In this document: in pieces, positions 32,340 through 43,330 of the stretch
Layout of the letters: each line of letters begins with the position of its first letter
How positions within the stretch are numbered: the stretch's first letter is position 1
DNA from: Corythoichthys intestinalis
Taxonomy: Eukaryota; Chordata; Actinopteri; Syngnathiformes; Syngnathidae
Assembly: GCF_030265065.1 (NCBI RefSeq)
Contig: NC_080413.1
Span: 22,605,501 to 22,669,500, forward strand
Reading direction: 5' to 3'
Length of the DNA stretch: 64,000 nt
Translations under genes and position numbers: made by a program
Notes under the pieces: model-generated
Told to the model about the DNA's origin: nothing
Seen by the model: only the letters and a program-made list of their open reading frames with translations
Database searches by the model: none

Positions 32340-35300
32340 CTACTGCTCTCCTTTCCTGTCTGAAACAAGCTTCTGACGTCTGGCCTTCATATCCAAACTG
32401 AGGTTCTCCACCATGCTGTCGATACAATTGTCCAGTGCCAAACAACGTGTCTGGGAGTTGATGGCCTGTCGGCAAATGGGGCACTCCTCTTTCTTTTTGC
32501 GCCACTGATTGATGCAATAGCAGCAGAAGCTGTGAGCGCAATTCAGGATGACAGCCTAAAGATATCAATCAGAAAAGTTGCCATATTTGTTTGTTGACAC
32601 ACACAGTCAAATGTGAGCCGGTTGTGCTGACTTGCACCTCAATAAACAGCTCAGAGCAGATGATACATTGAAGTTCATTTTCAAGGACCTCGGTTACTTG
32701 TGTGACAACTTCCTCCTTCTGGGCCCTTGCTTTTTCTTTTTCCTCCTAGAAACAGAAATAGTATGAGGCTTGAAAAAAGCAGCGAGCTAAAACAACTACA
32801 GCTGTACAATTTGCCCACCTTAGTCACTTCAAGCTCTATGTTTTTGGCCAAGAGAATCTCTTCGAACTTCCGCCGGGAGAGCGAAAGCTCATCAATTATT
32901 TTCTTCTGCTAAAGGGTGTTGAGAGCAAATTGAGAATTGAAAAGAAATCCACCGTGTCATGTAGCATTCCATCTCATGTCATATATTTAGTGATTACCTC
33001 CTTCAAGGCATCCTCTAACTGTTTTTCCATGAGCTCCTTTTGCTGCTGTGTTTTCTCAGCCTTAAAAGCCATATAGAAACAAAAAACAAAAAAATAAACA
33101 TGAATCATTATTGGATGTTGTTCCCCCTGAAACCATCCTTTTTAGCAGTCAGTGCAGTGGAAGAATATTGCACCCACAAATTTCCACACATTTTCTCTTC
33201 TTTTTGTAAATAATGCAATATTTCTGTACTACTACTAGGGGTGTAACGGTACACAAGAATCTCGGTTCGGTACGTACCTCGGTTTTGAGGTCACGGTTCG
33301 GTTCATTTTCGGTACAGTAAGAAAACAAAATGCAAAATATAAATGTGCTAGTTGTTTATTACACACTTTTGTGCTTTCAACAATACGAACATTAGCCTAT
33401 ACAAAGCTAGAATTCTGCTCAAAAAGTAGCGGGTATTTAAAGATAATAATCCAATAACAATTTGCCTTTCAGATCCTGCGTATTGGTCAGCTTTCTTTCT
33501 AAAAGAAAGAAGAAAAAAGTCCTGTGCTAAAGAGAAAAGCAATCCCAATGACAAAGATTTTAACATATATTTTACAAATGAAATGCCTCAATGAATCATT
33601 TTTTTTTCTTATGAATGGTTTTCAAAAGCTTTATTGGTGGATTTTTCTCAAGTTAAAGCGCCACACAGAAATTACTAAATTATGTAAGCAGAATCTGTGT
33701 ATTATTCTTATTATTTAATTACAGGTGTTTTAGCTCATTTTAATTTATTTTATTTAAATGGGCTATTATTTATTATGTGTTTATATTTTAAGAATGTGAT
33801 GTAGTATTCATTTATATTGTATATTTCATGTTGTATAACTTTAGTTCCTATGTGAATATTAGTTCCTACTTGTTTTGTTGTGGTAGGAGGGTTTTGTATT
33901 GAACACGGGCCCGTGTTGGTTATTATTACAGCAGAGAAAACAGCAGTAAATCAACAAAGACAAGTCAACTGTGCCCCGATCTACCACTCAAGAGATCTTA
34001 TGGACTCAAAAAGTGGGTTACGATTGCATATTAGTTTGAAAATCGACCGGATCCACCGTATTTTTATTCGAGTGACTTCCGGTCTGCCCGATCCTAGCTA
34101 GTAGTATTGACGCAGGAGGGCCGCGTCTCGCGTCAAATAATAAACTTTGCCGTTCTTTTCGCGTGCGTCGCATTGAGCCGCTTCTGGGAATCGTCTAACA
34201 CGCGGCCACACTGCGACTGGTGTGCATTGGCTGACTTTAACGCCCGTGTTTTACTGCGTTCTCGCGGCGGCCACGTTGTCGCGTCGTTGGCGTTTCTGGG
34301 TTATATACTGTCCTACCGTGTTGGTCCTCATTATAGTAGAGAAGACAGAGTAAATATAATCTACATAAAGAAACTGTAACCCGATCGACCCCTAGCCTAG
34401 AAAAGTAAGGGTTACATTACGTCAGAAATTCGTTCGGTACGCCTCCATTCCGAACCGAGCACCCAGTACCGAAACGGTTCAAGACAAATACATGTACCGT
34501 TACACCCTTAATTACTACTATGGACTTTTACTATTCGTGCTTTACATAGCATCTCAATTTCGGTTCACATTTGTGCAATGACAATAAAGGCATTCAATCG
34601 TCCATTGATAAATTTTCATACGTAATGGGAGAGCCCGATCTACCAAATATGGCAATGCTTTGAATTTGGCTGCTTAGGTGGATGCCTTTTCTCTTAAGAG
34701 TGTTCCTCTACTTTCTAATGCTGGACTGGCAATGGCTGATTGTTATTCATTTTTGCTTCAGATGAAACAAAATTTAGGTCACAATGTAACAAGGTTTTGA
34801 CTCTTTTTCTTATCACCTCTTGTTGCATCCTAGTTTCAGTAAAGGATCTCTCAAATGTCTGCATTTGTTGCATCTTGGCTCGAAGGGTCTTCAGCTGCTT
34901 CTCTAGCACCTTAATCTGCTCTTCCCTGAATGGGTTGACCGACTGGGATTTACCCTCCAGCGAAGCGACCTGCATGCTTGTGTTGTCCACTTGCTCCCTG
35001 AGCATCAATATGTTCTGACTGTACCTGCAAGAAAAGACGTGCTAAGTTCACTTGTGGTCTTACAGTTACTAGAGCAGAGTTAAACGAATGAGATTTAACA
35101 AAAAGGAGCCAATTTGTGTATATTTGCTGTAAAAGCAAGAATGTGACAAAACTTCAAACCAGTCCAAAAGCCAATTAAAAATGTTTTCGGGGAATTGTGT
35201 GAAATGACCATACAACTGTATAAGTAATCATCATCATATACTGTAATTATATGATAAACCCTAGCATTCTTGTCTTTTCAAAAGTGAACTGATAAAACAG

Positions 35301-38300
35301 GGCAACACAGTGTTATTTTAGGTTTGACAGGCAATTATAAATAAAATTTGGTTGTGGAATCCAAAACTGATCTGTTTTTGTCTATCACATCTAGGTTTTT
35401 TTGCACCATAAGACCCTGCATTCTTAAAAAATATGAAAGACACTGCACTTAACATACAGTATATTGCTGCATTATAAAAATGATCAAATATTGACATACA
35501 ATGCAGAATTGAAAGAAACAGGAATGACTGTAAGGTTTATTTACCACTAAATGTTTTTCAAAGCATGCGCATTTTCTAGTAAGTATCTAAGATATGGAAA
35601 TAAACTTGACGTGGTCAGTTTTGGATTCAGCAACCAAAAATTTGTCAAAAACAGCTATAACAGCTAACTATAAGAGCTTAGACAACATTTTTTTGCGTGT
35701 AAAGTAGGTCGTACAACATTTAGTTTGAGATGAACTGCCTTAATGTTTTTTTTGTCATTATTGTTGGCATCCACTGAACATAGGGCATGACATGCGTGAT
35801 TTCCAACAGGACACATACAATGACTCAACCATGAGTTGAAGCCAGCAGGATTGAATATTTTTTGTCATATTACTGATTTTGTAGCATCTCCATTTTGCAG
35901 TTTGAAGTGCTTACTGCAACTACTCAACACTGAGTGTTGTTCAGGTGACAAATGAGAGAAAGAGACATACATCTGCAAGTTGTCCATGTCCCCGAAGCCC
36001 CCACAGCTCTGGTTTGTTCCTTCCAAATGTGGATTGGGAGGTGTCTCCTGCAGCTGAGAATGCCTTTGGTGCTTGGCTGGAGGCATAGGACATGGGTGTG
36101 CCAATGACTTGTCCGTATTTGAGCAGCGGAACAATTTGGCCTCTGAGGTGGATGGCTTCACTTCTTCAGCAGTGAACTTCCTCTTGGTTTTATTTGCTAC
36201 GGGCACCACATTGGCGGCTCCCTCCTGTCTTTTTGCCAGTTTGTGTATAATTTCTCTGAGTGGTCGCTGCACAAGCATGTAGTCATACTCCACTTTGGAT
36301 CCCATGACCGGAACACCGAGGTGTATTGAGTCACCAAGTTTAAGCAGGTGGGCTTCGTGAGCAGGTATGCGGATTCCATTTACCCAAACACCATTGAGAC
36401 TCTGACAGTGATCAAAAAGAAAAAAAGATTATTCACTTCAACATGACTAGTAAAAATGTATCTTGTAACATCTACAGTGTAACCTTGATCTCTACACACT
36501 CCGCCTTTGAAAAGATGAGCTTGACATTCACCCAACAATATACACTGCTGGCCAAAAGTATTGGCACGCCTGCATTTCTGTTAGATAATGCTCAATTTCT
36601 CCCAGAAAATTATTGCAATTACAAATGCTTTGGTAGTAATATACAGTGTAACAAGTATTTGATACACTGCCAATGGGTTTTCCCATTGGCAGTGTATCAA
36701 ATACTTGTTCTCCCCACTGTATTCATTTATTTTGCTTGCAATGAAAAAAACACAAAAGAGAGGGAAAAAAAAAAAATCATTATCATTTTACACAAAACTT
36801 CAAACACGGGCCGGACAAAAGTATTGGCACCCTCAGCCTAATACTTGGTAGCACAACCTTTTGACAAAATAACTGCGAACAACCGCTTCCGGTATCCATC
36901 AATGAGTTTCTTACAATGCTCTGCTGGAATTTTAGACCATTCTTCTTTGGCAAACTGCTCCAGGTCTCTGAGAATTGAAGGGTGCCTTCTCCAAACTGCC
37001 ATTTTCAGATCTCTCCACAGGTGTTCTATGGGATTCAGGTCTGGACTCATTGCCGGCCACTTTAGAAGTCTCCAGTGCTTTCTCTCAAACCATTTTCTAG
37101 TGCTTTTTGAAGTGTGTTTTGGGTCATTGTCCTGCTGGAAGACCCATGACCTCTGAGTGAGACCCAGCTTTCTTACACTGGGCCCTACATTATGCTGCAA
37201 AATTTGTTGGTATTCTTCAGACTTCATAATGCCATGCACACGGTCAAGCAGTCCAGTGCCAGAGGCAAAAGCAACCCCAAACCATCAGGGAACCTCTTCC
37301 ATGTCTGACTGTGGAGACCATGTTCTTTTCTTTGAAGGCCTTGTTTTTTCCCCCTGTAAACTCTATATTGATGCTTTTTCCCAAAAAGCTCTACTTTTGT
37401 CTCATCTGACCAGAGAACATTCTTCCAAAATATTTTTGGCTTTTTCAGGTACGTTTAGCCCGTTGAAACAGAGCAGGAGCAGATGTGATGCTAAAAGGTA
37501 ATCTGCAATATCTGAAAAGTCCCTTGTTCGTGTTAATTGTCAGCCACTCCCGGATTCTTTGTCCACGTGCATCTGCAGATAAGCTTGGTTGAGGTCAATT
37601 TTGCTGAATTTTTTTACCCCCGCTCAGACCTGCAAACAAATCATCGATTAATAGAAGCGGGTACTGCTCCGCACAAAGCACCGGATTCAAAGTCACTTTA
37701 AAATCCCCACATGTGCGAATTCCGCCATTTTTTTTCAGAACCGGCACAATTGGTGTCGCCCATTCACTGGTGGTGACTGGTTCCAGAACACCACTTTTGA
37801 CCAACGCATCCAGGTCAGCCTCGACTTTGTCACGAAGTGCATACGGCACTGTCCTAGCCTTCATAAACACAGGTTTGCTTCCTGGTTTGATGTGCAATTT
37901 CACTGTAATGTGCTGCTGTCATGCTGCCCAATTCCTCACGAAAAACCTATTCATTCTTTTCCAGGATGACTTGTAGTTGTGAAGAACAGTCTGACAGCCG
38001 CCGAACTTCTTGCCAATTTACACGAAGTGTATTAATCCACAGTCGTCCCATGATGGAAGCAAAATTCCCTTTTGTGACATACTATTGAAGTTTGGCAGTT
38101 TGCTCATGGAATTGCACAGTAATGTCAGTCATTCCTTTCATGTGCACTTTGTGTCCAGTGTACGCTTTGAACACAGTGTCTGACGGTCTAAAAGGAAGGT
38201 GTCTCAAATACTGTTTATAGACTTGGTAAGACACAAGCGATGCCTATGATCCAGTGTCTATTTGCATTTTGACTGGGTGACCCTCATACTTGGTGTCACA

Positions 38301-41043
38301 CTCCAAGTTTCTGTCCACGCTCATTACATGCACGGTGTGCACATCACTGTCATCTTCGGAAGTAGAGGCACTCTCTACTGCTTTGATGTATTTCTTTGTT
38401 TTCTTCTTGTCATCCATTTCCTTTGCTTTTTCAGTGCTTGTTTTATTCTGACAGGCACGCACAACATGACCCCTTTTTCCACAATTACGACAGTTCATTT
38501 CTTTGCACCAGTAGGTGGAGGTGCCCCGTTTTACCGCACCTAAAACAGGGACCAGCAACATTGCTTTGGGTACTTGACACTTGGTGTATTCTGCTCATCA
38601 TGTTCAGTTGTTGAGCCTCCTTTAAAGACATTTCCATAGCCACACTTACATCAAAGGCTTTCTTTAATGTCAATCCACTTTCTGAGAGTAACATCTTTTG
38701 TGTAGCTTCATTTCTCAGTCCACATACCAATCTGACTCTTAATGTGTCTTCTAAAACATCACCAAACTCACAATGTTCAGTCAGCTTCCGCAGCGCTGCT
38801 ATAAACATAGTGACAGATTCCCCCTCCTCCAGTGAAATTGGAATCTCTCTGCAATTACAAGAGGCTTGGGTGAAAAATGCGCAATAAGAGTATCCACGAT
38901 CTCCCTGAACGTTCTGCTGCCAGGTTTATCAGGTTGAAGCAAGTTTCTCAGTAAATTGAAAGTCTTTGGCCCAATAACGCTCAAAAACGTGGGCACCACT
39001 CTCTCTTGCCGTTAGCTTCCACGAAATAGCCAAACCGCCCCGTGTACGAGCTCCACTGTTCCACAAGGTCATCAAAAAAGACCAACAGAGCCAATAACAC
39101 CTGCCATAGCACCTAGTTATACAGCACCTTCACGCTCCTTTTGAAATCTCCGCTCGTCCTCCTCCCCACGAAGTCACAACGCAGAAGCGGAGGTCAGCAC
39201 CGTCTATCCACTGGAGTACTGCGACCCGCAGCCAACTTAAAAAACGTCTGAGCTGACGTAGGTCCAGACCTCCTCGTCGCCACTTTTTGTTATGTACTTC
39301 ATTAATCTAAGTACATGTCAGGCCGAGACTTGATTGGAACAATACTTCTTAATTCAGCGTGCTTCTCAGCATTTTTGCCCCAACACATCACAGAGATTCC
39401 TTTTATACTGTAATACCACACCCACATGAAGTGCATGCACACTATGGCAACAGCAGCGTGATATAAATATGTTACACCGTCCACATCTAAGGAAGTTAGC
39501 TACAGTGCCATAGGCTTTACACTTTTTGATGAAACTGCGCACGGTGGACACAGGAACATTCAGGTCTTTAGAGACGGACTTGTAGCTTTGTGATTGCCCA
39601 GGCTTCCTCACAATTTTGCTTCTCAAGTCCTCAGACAGTTCTTTGGTCTTCTTTCATTTCTCCATGCTCAATGTGGTACACACAAGGACACAGGACAGAG
39701 GTTGAGTCAACTTTAATCCATTTTAACTGGCTGCACATGTGATTTAGCTATTGCCACCACCTGTTATGTGCCACAGGTAAGTAACAGGTGCTGTTAATTA
39801 CACAAATTAGAGAAGCATCACATGATTTTCCAAAGGGTGCCAATACTTTTGTCCAGCCCATTTTTAGAGTTTTGTGTAAAATGATTATGATTTAATTTTT
39901 TTCCCCATTCTCTTTTGTGTTTTTTTCATTGCAAGCAAAATAAATGAAGGTATTACTATCAAAGCATTTGTAATTGCAATCATTTTCTGGGAGAAATTGA
40001 GCATTATCTGACAGAATTGCAGGGGTGCCAATACTTTTGGCCAGCAGTTTATGATGTGGGTATTAGGATTTCTACACTGCAATAGGGTCAATCAGCCTCT
40101 ACCAAAAAATTACCATTTTCACCTGAGAAATCAATTTGCTCAAGAAATGTTATATGTAATGCTTCAGCTATCAGGTAAATAAGATGAAAACATGCCAAAG
40201 AAATGGAAACTTCCTCCAAAGAGTATTCTTGAATAAACTGCCAAGGCATTAATTGAATTCGTAAAAAAATGTATTATGAAAAAAAAAAAGTCGCACTGGA
40301 TTATAAATCACATTTTCTGATATTTTTGCAAAACGAGGATCTACTATAAAGTATTTTCTTCTGTTGGGTAAACCAAATTTAGCCACCTGGCAACTGTTTT
40401 GTAAATAATTACAGTATTGCACACTTTCCATAACTCCTATAAACTTTTTTTTCCACTTCTCAAATATTACTAATGCTCTATATTATAACTGGAATTGCAA
40501 ACCCCATACAAAAAGTGGTCACCCAAACTTTTACCTACTACTGTATCACCCTTAATGAGTTGAAATTATGCGTTTTATTCCACGAAAGAGAGTTTTAAAT
40601 GACAGTCAAGTCCCACAAACGTGTACCTTCTTGTCTGTGACTGTCCACTGTCCATCTTCTCTTTGTGAAAAAGTGCAATGAAGCCTGGAAATCATTAACG
40701 GGCAACTTGCAGACAAGAGCTGATATGTCACGTCAAAACCACGGCCAATCGTAACCTAAACACAACAATGTTGCCAGTCAGTATCACGGTTCTCATTGGG
40801 TTTTGGGTTTAATTATGATTTTTTGTGTGTGAGTAGAATAGGCGGGATGCCTCAGATATTGAACGACAACAGGTTATTTTATTTAGCTAGCAAACGATGC
40901 TAGCAATGTGTATGTACCTCTGTGTTTTCTAACAAGCGAAGCCAGTCTGAATTCATCCCAACTCTCATCAAACATACAACTTCTAAGTCCATATTTCCAT
41001 CCTTATCCACCGCGAGAGAGTCCGTTATCGTGACTTTATCCAT
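32340..41043 (-). CDS. rnf8: RNF8 E3 ubiquitin ligase, eight coding exons
   Basis: Exons on -: 40918-41043, 40627-40755, 35971-36401, 34817-35024, 32998-33060, 32819-32908, 32638-32745 and 32340-32555. Phases fit and give 456 aa, against 485 in human RNF8. Exons 1-3 form the FHA domain (VTIGRGFDVTYQLL, MISRLHCTF, SLNGVWVNG, which carry the phosphothreonine-binding residues). A basic, low-complexity linker follows, then coiled coil (KVLEKQLKTLRAKMQQMQ, EKQLEDALKE). The last two exons form the C3HC4 RING (CIICSELFIE, NCAHSFCCYCINQW, CPICRQ). RNF8 binds phosphorylated MDC1 at DNA breaks and ubiquitinates chromatin in the nucleus. It is divergent from aida. Confidence 0.96.
33236..34510. mobile_element. 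hAT-type element in an rnf8 intron
   Basis: Ends taggggtgtaacggtaca and, in reverse complement, taagggtgtaacggtaca. The 8-bp flanks ACTACTAC (33228-33235) and ATTACTAC (34511-34518) agree at 7 of 8. No transposase frame is seen. The GC-rich middle (34100-34310) looks foreign to the AT-rich surroundings. Confidence 0.8.
34530..34605 (+). repeat. Probable LINE/SINE tail fragment
   Basis: The motif tttgtgcaatgacaataaag resembles a common retroposon tail. It is short and only suggestive. Confidence 0.3.
36644..36719. mobile_element. Foldback MITE of Tc1 type (76 bp)
   Basis: The stretch is an almost perfect hairpin whose halves read caagtatttgatacactgcc and its complement, with TA on each side. 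The terminal CAGTG and CAAGTATTTGATACACTGCC motifs match a widespread fish Tc1-type MITE. The opposite arm of the host transposon (about 39940-39960) lacks it and so shows the empty site. Confidence 0.85.
37460..39476 (-). mobile_element. Ty3/gypsy LTR retrotransposon fragment (fossil)
   Basis: On the minus strand, from high to low coordinates, the parts are one LTR, a gag region with two zinc knuckles of CCHC type (38440-38560), a protease start (QIDTGS, about 38250), and the first part of reverse transcriptase (37595-37903). It is broken in several places and incomplete: integrase, RNase H and the second LTR are not seen. It lies inside the Tc1 element. It is old enough to be fragmentary but still readable. 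Confidence 0.8.
39288..39476 (-). repeat. Single LTR of the gypsy fossil
   Basis: About 189 bp with TG...CA borders (tgtaaca and aca at its ends on -), next to the gag side of the element. On the inner side the sequence tggcgacgagg may be the start of the internal region. It ends exactly where the Tc1 reading resumes. Confidence 0.6.
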
Positions 41044-41569
41044 TTTTTATCTCATCTACGAGTGGCCATCCCGTAGCTGACGTAGTGAGTACTATGTTTG
41101 TGGTACAGCTGCGTAGAGTTAGGATATTTACAATGCTGGAAACAGGTGGGAATATTTTCAAGATAAAAGCATATCTAACGGATGTGCTTGAAATTACTGT
41201 AGTACAACGTTTGGGTTACGCACAAGCGGCACAACACAATGAAAGTGTAGTTTTCCTCCCAATGTATGTATTCTAGTGGTTATTTTAAGTCGCTGGCCTT
41301 AATAGATGAACATGGATATAATATCTGAATTATAGTACTTTGCAAGGTCGTGGCAAACAGTGAAAATTAAGACAGGGCCTTCAACATATAAAAATTAAAT
41401 AAAATACACAATAATGGCAACAAGACAGCTGAACATGTCATGTTGGAAGTTTAGAATTATGATAAGAATATGCTTCCTTTCAGCATAGTAAACTTTTAGT
41501 TGCTGATGTGAACATGACCAGAGATATGACTAGATGACAGAGAAGAGGAAATGTGTTGATGTACATGGC

Positions 41570-41945
41570 GGAAAACACTCAGGTGACTTGAAGTTCCACT
41601 CTGAAACCCCTAATTTGGCCAACTTTCAAAATTGTCCGATATGCATGTGTGATACATCATTAGAAATCTTAAAATCTTAATTTTCTGAGGGAGGAAAAAT
41701 TTTGAACAGGAGGGCATTTAAAAAAAAAAAAAATTAAAAATTTAAACAGCGAAACCCTATCTGGAGGTGAGAGCATGAAAGAACAGAAGTAAGGACGCCA
41801 TGACTTTAACGAGATATTATCACGTACTTACCTTGTTTCAAGCCAAAAATTCTGTGTAACATGTATCACTGAGTGTCAAGACACAGCTGTGAATGGCCAC
41901 AGCTGGATTTTTGGCGGGATTTTATGTGTGAAAAATTGCATGGAT
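41570..41945 (-). repeat. Dispersed repeat, copy 2 (inverted copy of 10525-10990)
   Basis: In reverse complement it follows the copy at 10525-10990, including caagacacagctgtgaatgg and the donor-like site. It lies about 500 bp upstream of the rnf8 start. Confidence 0.75.
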
Positions 41946-41974
41946 CTTAGAAGATCTTAGAAGTTTTTTTTGTC

Positions 41975-42229
41975 TATCAGCAGCCTCTGTAAGTCATGTA
42001 AAAAGATGCCAATGTTGCGGAGGTGGGGGAAACACCACAAATTTTGCTACTGAAACTCCGACCTGCATCAGAGTTAGCATAACATTAAACTTGCTAACCA
42101 TCAAAACTACTGCGGTCAGGCCAGCCTCCACAAGGTACAACGAAGTCAAGCTAGTCGTCCCTTATTTGGATCATTGTTTGCATTATGTGCTTGACGGTAA
42201 TAGCGTCCCTACCAATGTTGAGACAAAAC
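41975..42229 (+). repeat. Family R, partial copy 3
   Basis: Matches 17495-17720 and the terminal part near 19075-19105 (gcggaggtgggggaaacacc, cctccacaagg, gcgtccctaccaatgtt), with an internal deletion. Its outer end runs directly into the pentanucleotide array. Confidence 0.75.
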
Positions 42230-42362
42230 CTATACTATACTATACTATACTATACTATACTATACTATACTATACTATACTATACTATACTATACTATAC
42301 TATACGATACGATAATATACTATACGACACAATACGATATGATATGATACGATACTATACTA
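42230..42362. repeat. (TATAC)n pentanucleotide array
   Basis: About 15 perfect units up to 42305, then decayed TACGA and TATGA variants. It creates artificial frames rich in Tyr, Ile and Leu, which are not genes. Confidence 0.97.
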
Positions 42363-42896
42363 TTGGTCCGAATATAAGACGGTGTTTTTTGCATTGGAAT
42401 AAGCCTGAAAAAGAGGGTCCTATATTCGCGGTCTAGACAGTATACCCATTCACGAGGCTAGATGGCGCCAGATATCATTGAAGCGATGTTCTGTCATGAT
42501 AGAGCTCAGCTACTCTCATAATTTTATTGCATTGTTTTCAAGGCTACAGTTACAGTTGGACTTCACTTTGATGGTTAATGCCGTTATTGCAATTTTGTTG
42601 TTTTACCACAATAGATTGGTTTATTTACATTTCAAAAACCAGAAGCCATTCATTTACGAATGTGATTGCACTTTAGTTTACATATTTAAATGTTCAGATA
42701 TTAAGATTTGAATGAGGCAAAATAACACGCTTTTTCTCTTAAATATATTGTTATAATCAATTGTTTCGGATGTACCGTAATTATTTTCTGTATGAAAATT
42801 AATTTGGTGTTCAAAAAGTCTTTTTTCAAACTTGAGTCTTGAAAAAGAGGGGGTCATCTTATAATCAGGGCCGTCTTATATTCGGGCCAATACTGT
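42360..42896. mobile_element. MITE with 'TATTGGCCCGAATATAAGAC' ends, copy 1
   Basis: Inverted ends tattggtccgaatataagac and, in reverse complement, tattggcccgaatataagac. A direct copy lies at 61383-61957 with shared internal text such as acgctagatggcgccagata. It has pentanucleotide repeats on both sides. Confidence 0.8.
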
Positions 42897-43019
42897 ATAC
42901 TATGCTATGCTATGCTATGCTATGCTATGCTATGCTATGCTATGCTATGCTATGCTATGCTATACTATACTATACTATACTATACTATACTATACTATAC
43001 AGTACTATACTATACTATT
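42897..43019. repeat. (TATGC)n then (TATAC)n array upstream of aida
   Basis: Twelve TATGC units pass abruptly into TATAC units. The array ends about 310 bp before the aida start codon, so length changes could affect its promoter. Confidence 0.97.
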
Positions 43020-43330
43020 CTCTTGCCGCCCCACTAGGGCATCTCCATGTCTCAAATTGCGCGCACCCGTAGCACGAGGCGGGACTTCCGGTGATTTCCC
43101 CTCCTCGCGGATGGGACTTGAGTGTGTTCACCGAACAGACAGAAAGGGCTTGGTCCGTTCTCGTATCGGCCAGGGTGTCACCGGTCGGTGAGTGAGTCAG
43201 CGCGGCCCCGAACTGCTGCAGTCAGTCTGGCATAGGAGGCGCTCCAGCCCCGAAGAAGCCCCCGGTAGATGAACGTCGTCCTCGGCTATGCTGCCCTGAG
43301 TGCGCCGCCGCCGGTACCCGCCCTGCCAAC

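Larger units (their letters stand above)
36543..40049 (-). mobile_element. Tc1-like transposon with long inverted ends, twice interrupted
   Basis: The ends cactgctggccaaaagtatt and (reverse complement) aactgctggccaaaagtatt lie at TA sites and open inverted arms of about 200-290 bp. On -, 36838-37239 carries the C-terminal transposase (QRSWVFQQDNDPKH, PDLNPIEHLWRDL, ending GCATKY). About 39476-39626 carries the helix-turn-helix part (SYKSVSKDLNVPVSTVRSF). Between them sits a gypsy fossil, and the left arm carries a small palindrome at 36644-36719. All of this lies in the rnf8 intron between exons 2 and 3. Confidence 0.88.
41044..43330. promoter_or_regulatory. Divergent promoter region of rnf8 and aida, filled with repeats
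   Basis: The two start codons face away from each other across 2287 bp. The rnf8 side is not GC-rich, while 43020-43330, just upstream of aida, is GC- and CpG-rich. In between lie an inverted dispersed repeat (41570-41945), a family R fragment, two pentanucleotide arrays and a MITE. No defined promoter motif can be fixed. Confidence 0.5.

Noticed and set aside
33880-34379. Frames in the GC-rich middle of the rnf8 intron
   Set aside because: They fall wholly in the hAT-type element at 33236-34510 and have no splice context.
36073-36282. Plus-strand frame across rnf8 exon 3
   Set aside because: Antisense shadow of a coding exon.
42091-42436. Open frames of 74-83 codons rich in Tyr, Ile and Leu
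   Set aside because: They are the translation of a TATAC microsatellite.
42839-43191. Plus-strand frames with MLCYAMLCYA-type repeats
   Set aside because: Translation of the TATGC/TATAC array, running on into the GC-rich aida 5' region.
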